Origin: Actinomycetes bacterium
GTDB taxonomy: Bacteria > Actinomycetota > Thermoleophilia > Solirubrobacterales > Solirubrobacteraceae
Assembly: GCA_023429855.1 (NCBI GenBank)
Contig: JAEZDB010000439.1
Span: 1-12,096 of the forward strand
DNA length: 12,096 bases
Direction: 5' to 3'
Shown here: positions 6,006 through 12,096 of the stretch, piece by piece
Layout: each line of letters opens with the position of its first letter
Numbering within the stretch: the first letter of the stretch is position 1
Program-made: the position numbers and the translations under genes
The notes under the pieces: generated by a model
Told to the model about the DNA's origin: nothing
The model's database searches: none
What the model saw: only the letters and a program-made list of their open reading frames with translations

Positions 6006-9000
6006 CTAGTTGGTCTCCCTCGGCCTGATCAAGTCGAAGCACCCCGTCCGTGACGCACTCTTGCTGGCTGACCTATCGCTGGTGCTCCGCTCGACAGACC
6101 ACATGATCGTTAGGCCACCGAGGAGTTCTGACAATGGGTCGAGGAGTCGTTCCGCGACCACGACGAGCCAGCCCTCTCCGGCCGTCGCTGTTCCGCCCCC
6201 ACCAGTGGCTGGGCCAGCGTACAAGGACCCTTCCCGCCACCACCGCGATTCGACCGCCAGACCGAGTTCGTCGCGGTAGGCAAACAGGCCCGTCGGGTCA
6301 GGACTCAAGCCACAGTCCTTGGCGAGCCCCGGATGAAACGCGATCCACTCGTTGGGCCCTCGCCAACCAACACCTTCGTTCCTGATGACTGGTGTCGACT
6401 GATCGCTCGTCCCGAGCAGCGATGCGTCGTCGATCGATAGCTCACGGAAGCGCTCCGCCTGCCGACCGCCCAAGCATTGGGACCGCTTCTCGCGCGGGAG
6501 TTCATGGTCGAGACACACGACCTCCGTGAGCTCGCCTATTACCACCCATTCGTCGTCGAGCGCCGCGAGTCTCGACGAGCCGTCACCGATCCCTTCTTTC
6601 CACTCACTCGCGCCGGTAAACCGACGTCCGTCGCTCGCGGCTGGAACGCAAGCGGGACGCCGAGCAGGATCGCGTCGGATCAGTTCGGGCTCGCACAAGC
6701 GGCCAAAGAGGAGTTCTTCAGCTGCCCGGGACTGGATCCTGCCGGCATCGACAAGTTCGGCCGCGGCCCGATATGCGGCGTGTTCCCAGAGCGAAATCGA
6801 CGGTTTGAAGTACGACCAACCTAGGGACGAGTAGAGAAAGGACCGTGAGGAATCGTCGACACGACTCTGCGGCGCAGCTTGCCGCGCCAGCGCTTCCACA
6901 CGTGTCTCAAGCTGGGCCAGCCCCACACCGGCTGCGCGTGCGAGAGCCACAAGTACACCATCGATTCCCGCCGCTAGCGCCGTGGCGGCGAGATCGTCGG
7001 TCCCGAGCGGCTTTGACCCCTGGAGACCCGAAGAAGGCAGAATCGAACGCTCGGGCATCTCGATCCGGAAGGTCGCCGGCAGCGGAGCTCCCGGGACGAC
7101 CTGAGGCAGGTCACCGCAAGCCCTGAGCAGACGACAGGCTGCCTGGCGAACCGCGAGGTTTGAGTGTCCGCTGCAAGCCGCCACCGCATCGCGCATCCGA
7201 CCTGTGACCAAGTACGAGTTCCGCACCGCGGCCTGCAGAGCGGAAAAGACTCGGACCAGGACTTCCTCGTGTCCCACGTCGAGCTGGTCTCCTAGTTGAG
7301 CAGCCAACTCGAGGTCGTCGCCCATAAGCGCCCGGACGACCGCTCTCTGCCCACATTGGACGGCCAGCCGCTGGGGCGCCGTCAACAAGTCGAGGATCGT
7401 GGCCGCGATCACGGCCTTGACCCCCGCTTGGCCGGCAGGTAGATCGGGAACTCGCGCCGCGGGCGGCGTCAAGACCCGAACGTAAGCCTCGACTTCGCGC
7501 CCCAGCTTCAGCGGGTCGTCAACCGGGAAGATTTCCAAGAAATGCCCGAGGTCACGCGACACTTCCTGGAGCAGGTAAGGATCTGAGCTTGCGTCCGCCG
7601 CAAACCGTCGATATGCGCGGGTACGAGCCGCCTCGCCATTCAGAGCTATGTCGAGACGAAAAGCCTGGAGTAGGAGGCCGCCTCGCGAGGAGCGCCGCCA
7701 ACCCGCGCTATCGCCCGCCTGCAGGACTAGGTCGATCAGAGCCCGCGCGACTGAGCTCTCGCCTAGGACGACTGCGCGCCGCGCAAGCGCTAGCGCACCG
7801 ACGGGGTTGGAGCTATCGACACGCTCTGCCAACGCGCAGAGTTCGTCTCGTGAGATGTCAGGCGCGAGCCGAGAGAGAGCTTCGTTCCAGTCCGAGACGC
7901 TGTGCGAAGGGCCGGTGGTTCCCGAGTTTGCCAGCAGTGCGTCGACCGTCTGAAGATCTCGAAGAAAAGCGTCTCGGTCGTCGTCGTGGAGGCCTCGAAC
8001 TCGGCTGCGAGGAGGACGTGACGACGGGTCATCCTCCGGCGACAATCCGATTTCGTCCATCGCCAAGCCGCACAGACTGCCGACCTCGGCGGCAGCTTCG
8101 AGCCAGTCGGCACGCGTGTGCGTCGGACCATCGACGCGAGCACGCCCGACCAAGTGACGCAGATGCTTTGCCAACCGCACTTGATCGTGTCGAGAAAGAG
8201 TCTCGCGTGCCGCTGCGGCGAGCGTATCCGGACTGCTCGCCGTCGTAGCGACCGGCAGAACTCCTTCGCTCAAGGCGGTCCACCAAAGGTCGCTTCCTCC
8301 TGCGTGAGGCGTTGCCTCAAGCAACCAACGAAGCCTGTCGCCTGCCTCGATCACCCCTTCTGAGTCCAGCCAGCGCCCGACAGCCAACGCGTGTTGTGCC
8401 CGATGTTTCGCCAGCGCGCCGAGCAGCGCCTCGGCGGCAGTGAGCGCCTGACCGCCGCCCCCTTCTGATTCAAGGGTTCTGACGCTGCCGGCGCACCACA
8501 CAGCTAGCGCCCCGTCGGAGTCGCCAGCGAAAAGGGGCTCCATCAGGGTCAGCCAGTCCGCCAGCTGGTGATCCTTTCGCTCGTAGATCGCCAGCGTCGA
8601 CCTCGCGGCGTCAAGCATCAGACCATCGACCTCATCCTCCAGGCCGAGATCTAGCGCGAGACTTGCCGCATCGGCGAGTTCACGGGCAAGGATCTGGCTG
8701 TCAGTGGTTTCCCTGATGCGCGTGACCAGTTCGGCGAATAGGCGGCGTATATCGCCCACGTCGATTGCGCTGCTTTGAGAAGCAACTGGCAGCAGAGCCG
8801 AAGCCTCGGACAAGAGTTTCGCGGGGTCTTTCCATCTCTGGAGAACCTCCGCCCAGAAAGCCCGAACCGCGTCCCGTCCATGGCCTTCTGCCAGCGTCAG
8901 CATCTCGCACAATACGTGGGGGAGCGCCCGGCGAATCACATAATCCGGGCTCCGCCCTCCACTCTGGTCGAGTCGACCCAGCAAGCGCCGAACGGTCGCG

Positions 9001-12000
9001 ACAAAGGTCACCGAATCGACGGGCTTCCCGCACCAGGCTGACGCGCCAAGGTGTGCAATCTCCACCACGCTGCGTGAAAGCAAAACGTAAGGACGATCGT
9101 TCGGACCGCCGTCAGGGATGATTTGCTCCGGGCTCCCGGGAACGCCGAGGACCTTCCGAAGCCGTTCGAATCGCAGCCGTTCTACCTCCGCCTCCCAAGC
9201 GTCTTCGAACCCTGCGGGCGACGCGATCGCTGGAGGTGTTACCGAGGCGATCCACTGCCGAGCGCCTTCGACCCGACCTAGCTTGAACAGAGCCTCCGCA
9301 ACAGAAACACGCTGATGGCCAGACACTTTCTCCGGATCTAGACCGAAAAGAGCGTCGTCATCGCTCAGCGCTCCATCAGAACGACAGCGGGCGCGTTGCA
9401 AGCTGAGCCACGCGACCTGCGTCGCCGCGCCATCAGCGCACGCGGAGACGGCCGCTGCGAGCTGGTCAGCCTCGTCCCAACGCTCAAGCGTTTCTGCCTG
9501 CTCCGCGGCAACCGCAAGCATCCACCCGCGCACTGCGGGCGTCCAATCCGCAGCAGGCTGGCCGGCCCAAGCACGCCCTTTGACAACCACGGTGTTCGCC
9601 GCTTCGATGACCGCTTCGGCGCCGCGAAGAACGACTGCCGTCCGGGCCCACTCCTGCAATAGCTCGGACGCATCGGCGCCCAACAGCTCCCCTTCGTCGC
9701 CGCTCAAGAGGTCGAGTGGTTCGTTCATAGCCAGAAGTCTCCGCGCCTCCTCGATGTATCCCAGAGACGCAAGCTGGCGCGCATGGCGGATGGGCAAGGT
9801 TCGGCCGTTGTCCGCCGCAAAGTCGTCGCGATCAACCTCAAGCGCGTCGACTACGGTCCGAATCCCACCTCGTGCTTGCAGCAGGTGAAGCCAGACGTCG
9901 CGAGCAGGAGCGTGATACCCGCGCTGCTGAATCTCTCCAGCGGCAATCGCGAGTCGCACGAGCGCCATCGGGTCCCGCACTTCAGCAAGCGATCTCGCGG
10001 CGAGCCGAACGTCCGCTTCAACCAACTCAGCTGGACGAAATGCGAACAGTTGGTCTCGGAAGAACGCAACTCGCGCCAGGTCGAGGACCCTGGCGTGTTG
10101 CCCGGAGGCCGCGAGATGGAACAACACCTCCCAATAATGTGGACTGCCCTCGGCGCTAGCCTCAGCCATCGCCGCAAGGGTGGCGTGAAAACGTGCGTCC
10201 TCTGTGCGCGACGCAGACGTATGTGTTCCGAGCGTCGCGGTCCGCTCTTCAAGGAAGAGTTTGAACGACTCATGAAAGAAATGATGGCGGCCACGTTCAA
10301 GCCTGAACAGATGCCCGAACCTTCGAAGGACTCGGCGGACGGTGGGTGGTGCTTGGCCGCGTTCGACGAGCCAGCTGAAGTCGATCGCGTTCCTCAGTCG
10401 CGCGCCCAATCCGAGCAGTTCGACGGCTTCGTCATCCGCTTCGACATCGCTCCAAAGTTCTCGGTACAGGGCATCGACCTCGCCTCCGTAACGAGGCAAA
10501 GTGCGGAGCCGGTCCGATAGCGCTTGGCCCTCCAACAGCGAAAGCTCTCGCAACAGATACGCGACGAGCAGCGGGTGGCCGTCGCTCGCCTTCAGCAGCT
10601 CGGCTGTTGGCACCGCGATTCCTGATGCCTGCGCCAGACGATCGATGGCCGCACCGTCCAGTCCAACCATACGAACCGTTCGATCTTCCTCCTCGAGTTG
10701 CGCCCGAATCGCCGGATCGAGCATCGTGTCGACTTGAGTGCCGAGAACAAACAGCACGCCGTCAGGAATGCTCGAAGGCAGAGGCAAGTAGCGCAGCAAC
10801 GTTTCGGCGTTGGGTATGGGCGCACGATCGGCGTGATCTAGGCCGTCAACGACAATTACAGCTCGCTTGCCATCGCTGGCGAAGCGTTCGCCCAGGACCG
10901 CAAGTTGCTGCTCTAGGCGCCTTGAGAGCAGCGCGACGTCAGGCTCAAGCGGAGTTAGGCTTCGGCGGACGCCGTCTCGTTCGAGGGTAAGTACCAAGTC
11001 GTGGAGAAACGACTCGGCCTGCACCCGAACATTCCCGATATCCGGCCTGTCGCGGACGTAGGCGTAATAGCGCGCCACCACGTCCGAACGGCCTCGCAAT
11101 TCCTGAGACAGCAATGTCGACTTGCCAGAGCCAGGGGCGCCGACCACAGCCAGATACCCTTGGCGATGCCTGGATAGCGCGTTGCCGAGAGCGTTCACAC
11201 TCGTGGAGACGGGTTCGTAGATCGGCGGCCCGGAAATCTCGTGAACAGAACGCAGATCGAGCCGGGCGGACCACGTTGGCGGCAAACGCCGCAGCAGTTC
11301 GGCGCGGTCAATCCGCCGCGGCATTCGCGGATCTACGGCGGCGTCAAAGAGCGTATTTCGAACCTCGCGCACGTCGCGAACGAAGAGGCGAGACTCATCC
11401 TTGGAAAGCGAGCGCCTGCTGGGCAGTTTCGTATCGAACTCGAGACGAATGAGCGAAAGCTGCTCGACGAGTTCCGAGGCCGAGAGACCTGCGTCCGCCG
11501 CGAGGCTCGTCCAAACAGACAGCAGAGCATCCGGAATCTGTTTGAGAGATAGCTGCCCCCGTGTTGCCGGGACCACCAAGTCGGCAAGAACGTGGTGGCG
11601 CACGCCGTCCGCGCCAGTGAGACGAAACGATGGCCCACCCGAGGGCCCGCGGTTGGTTGTGAGGTGTGCAACTACGGTCCGTTGCCCCTCTACCGACGCG
11701 AGCTTGTTGCGATCTCGCAAGAGGTCCAGCAACAGCGATCTAAACACGGGCCACGAGAACCGCGTTGCGGAAGCACTCCACTTAATTTGATAGGCATCGA
11801 GGCGACCCGCTGTTGCGATCTGAAAATCGTCAAGGCGACCCGCCGCCGGGTCAAGGATCGAGATCCAGTCGAGCGACTGCTCAACAAGCGCCCGCAACGC
11901 AAGATCAGCTGCGACTTCGTACTGCGGGATATAGCCGCCGAGCGCCGCCCGCTCGCCTGCTGCTGACGGACGGGTCGGACGATCTCGAACACGCTCGGCC

Positions 12001-12002
12001 AC
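6006..12002 (-). CDS. Avs-like STAND NTPase with N-terminal Cap4/DUF4297-type nuclease, candidate antiphage defence protein
   Basis: This is a 1998-aa intact ORF. Residues about 20-240 resemble the Cap4/DUF4297 nuclease: a GGYIPQYEVAADLAL opening, the acidic D58-D59 and Q72-I-K74 typical of a PD-(D/E)xK site, and LTTNRG at 114-119. Residues about 260-590 form a STAND NTPase: Walker A GAPGSGKST (288-296), Walker B VVDGLDH (384-390), sensor strand GVLFVLGTQ (415-423), the G-x-P of the winged-helix part in GHPLLV (475-480), and HHFFHESFKLFL (573-584). Residues about 620-1700 are helical repeats, TPR-like near 743-757 and 838-852 and HEAT-like near 1600-1625, followed by a C-terminal domain. In known Avs proteins the repeats bind a phage protein (large terminase for Avs1-3, portal for Avs4), the NTPase oligomerises and the nuclease cuts DNA. 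I infer the same logic here; the trigger is unknown. The GTG start is supported by AGGA 7 bases upstream and a TAG 9 bases upstream in frame. Lower G+C than its neighbours suggests transfer. Confidence 0.85.
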   Translation of the reverse strand: MAERVRDRPTRPSAAGERAALGGYIPQYEVAADLALRALVEQSLDWISILDPAAGRLDDFQIATAGRLDAYQIKWSASATRFSWPVFRSLLLDLLRDRNKLASVEGQRTVVAHLTTNRGPSGGPSFRLTGADGVRHHVLADLVVPATRGQLSLKQIPDALLSVWTSLAADAGLSASELVEQLSLIRLEFDTKLPSRRSLSKDESRLFVRDVREVRNTLFDAAVDPRMPRRIDRAELLRRLPPTWSARLDLRSVHEISGPPIYEPVSTSVNALGNALSRHRQGYLAVVGAPGSGKSTLLSQELRGRSDVVARYYAYVRDRPDIGNVRVQAESFLHDLVLTLERDGVRRSLTPLEPDVALLSRRLEQQLAVLGERFASDGKRAVIVVDGLDHADRAPIPNAETLLRYLPLPSSIPDGVLFVLGTQVDTMLDPAIRAQLEEEDRTVRMVGLDGAAIDRLAQASGIAVPTAELLKASDGHPLLVAYLLRELSLLEGQALSDRLRTLPRYGGEVDALYRELWSDVEADDEAVELLGLGARLRNAIDFSWLVERGQAPPTVRRVLRRFGHLFRLERGRHHFFHESFKLFLEERTATLGTHTSASRTEDARFHATLAAMAEASAEGSPHYWEVLFHLAASGQHARVLDLARVAFFRDQLFAFRPAELVEADVRLAARSLAEVRDPMALVRLAIAAGEIQQRGYHAPARDVWLHLLQARGGIRTVVDALEVDRDDFAADNGRTLPIRHARQLASLGYIEEARRLLAMNEPLDLLSGDEGELLGADASELLQEWARTAVVLRGAEAVIEAANTVVVKGRAWAGQPAADWTPAVRGWMLAVAAEQAETLERWDEADQLAAAVSACADGAATQVAWLSLQRARCRSDGALSDDDALFGLDPEKVSGHQRVSVAEALFKLGRVEGARQWIASVTPPAIASPAGFEDAWEAEVERLRFERLRKVLGVPGSPEQIIPDGGPNDRPYVLLSRSVVEIAHLGASAWCGKPVDSVTFVATVRRLLGRLDQSGGRSPDYVIRRALPHVLCEMLTLAEGHGRDAVRAFWAEVLQRWKDPAKLLSEASALLPVASQSSAIDVGDIRRLFAELVTRIRETTDSQILARELADAASLALDLGLEDEVDGLMLDAARSTLAIYERKDHQLADWLTLMEPLFAGDSDGALAVWCAGSVRTLESEGGGGQALTAAEALLGALAKHRAQHALAVGRWLDSEGVIEAGDRLRWLLEATPHAGGSDLWWTALSEGVLPVATTASSPDTLAAAARETLSRHDQVRLAKHLRHLVGRARVDGPTHTRADWLEAAAEVGSLCGLAMDEIGLSPEDDPSSRPPRSRVRGLHDDDRDAFLRDLQTVDALLANSGTTGPSHSVSDWNEALSRLAPDISRDELCALAERVDSSNPVGALALARRAVVLGESSVARALIDLVLQAGDSAGWRRSSRGGLLLQAFRLDIALNGEAARTRAYRRFAADASSDPYLLQEVSRDLGHFLEIFPVDDPLKLGREVEAYVRVLTPPAARVPDLPAGQAGVKAVIAATILDLLTAPQRLAVQCGQRAVVRALMGDDLELAAQLGDQLDVGHEEVLVRVFSALQAAVRNSYLVTGRMRDAVAACSGHSNLAVRQAACRLLRACGDLPQVVPGAPLPATFRIEMPERSILPSSGLQGSKPLGTDDLAATALAAGIDGVLVALARAAGVGLAQLETRVEALARQAAPQSRVDDSSRSFLYSSLGWSYFKPSISLWEHAAYRAAAELVDAGRIQSRAAEELLFGRLCEPELIRRDPARRPACVPAASDGRRFTGASEWKEGIGDGSSRLAALDDEWVVIGELTEVVCLDHELPREKRSQCLGGRQAERFRELSIDDASLLGTSDQSTPVIRNEGVGWRGPNEWIAFHPGLAKDCGLSPDPTGLFAYRDELGLAVESRWWREGSLYAGPATGGGGTATAGEGWLVVVAERLLDPLSELLGGLTIMWSVERSTSDRSASKSASRTGCFDLIRPRETN

Positions 12003-12096
12003 GACGCCATCCTATGAGGTGCGTCTGCTCGATACGACGTCAGCGCCCAAGCCGTCGTGGCACCCCGTTGGCTGCCAGGATCTAGGTCGCGTCAGC
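12003..12096. other. Upstream region of the STAND gene, no gene seen
   Basis: The last 94 bases hold the upstream region of the large STAND gene. An AGGA lies 7 bases before its GTG start. I find no convincing -35/-10 pair, no palindrome of note and no supported ORF end here. The true promoter may lie beyond the window edge. Confidence 0.3.

Noticed and set aside
7420..7460. PAGQAG peptide in the STAND protein, similar to a peptide often produced by small dispersed palindromic repeats
   Set aside because: The DNA here lacks the full palindromic repeat that normally produces this peptide, and the surrounding sequence continues as normal helical protein.
9783..10520. A 245-codon open frame on the plus strand with a C-x-x-C-like cluster (CVLCARRRRMC)
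   Set aside because: Lies inside the well-supported STAND gene, opposite its NTPase and winged-helix region. The Cys cluster is isolated and there is no Shine-Dalgarno or domain.
5987..12030. 8-bp inverted repeat GAGCAGAC (5987-5994) and GTCTGCTC (12023-12030) just outside both ends of the STAND gene
   Set aside because: A tempting terminal repeat for a mobile unit, but 8 bp is within chance for two flanks of this length, it does not extend, and no transposase or target duplication is seen.

Overview
The window looks like a chromosomal piece of a GC-rich, flagellated actinobacterium. Compact flagellar genes, an actinobacterial-style Hsp20 and strong G/C bias at third codon positions would suit Thermoleophilia (the Solirubrobacter/Conexibacter/Patulibacter group), but that placement is an inference. 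All seven genes I can support lie on the minus strand, so transcription runs from the high coordinates to the low ones.

Layout in order of transcription: (1) 12002-6006, one very large ORF of 1998 aa. It has a PD-(D/E)xK-type (Cap4/DUF4297-like) nuclease at the N-terminus, a STAND-type P-loop NTPase, a long helical-repeat region and a separate C-terminal domain. This is the architecture of Avs-type (antiviral STAND) defence proteins and is the main item of interest. (2) 5935-3449, a GT2 glycosyltransferase flanked by TPR-like repeats, probably a flagellin or surface glycan transferase. (3) 3312-2872, a small heat-shock protein (Hsp20) with a perfect 10-7-10 operator-like palindrome that carries a TTGACA -35 element in its spacer. 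(4) 2640-20, the flagellar cap cluster: FlaG-like protein, FliD, FliS and a small FliT-like protein.

The flagellar genes form a coherent unit. FliD caps the filament, FliS is the flagellin export chaperone, and the small downstream protein is a plausible FliD or export chaperone. The FlaG-like gene is coupled to fliD by a 1-base overlap. The glycosyltransferase fits the same locus because flagellin glycosylation enzymes often sit beside filament genes. The large STAND gene has no visible functional link to motility and is less GC-rich: line 7621-7680 is 36/60 G+C, against 49/60 in line 4081-4140 of the glycosyltransferase. It reads as a horizontally acquired, single-gene defence cargo next to a flagellar locus.

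The gene-free stretches are short (36 to 231 bases) and hold hairpins, ribosome-binding sites and candidate promoters. I found no tRNA, rRNA, CRISPR array, IS element or prophage gene. The edges (1-19 and 12003-12096) hold no gene I can support.
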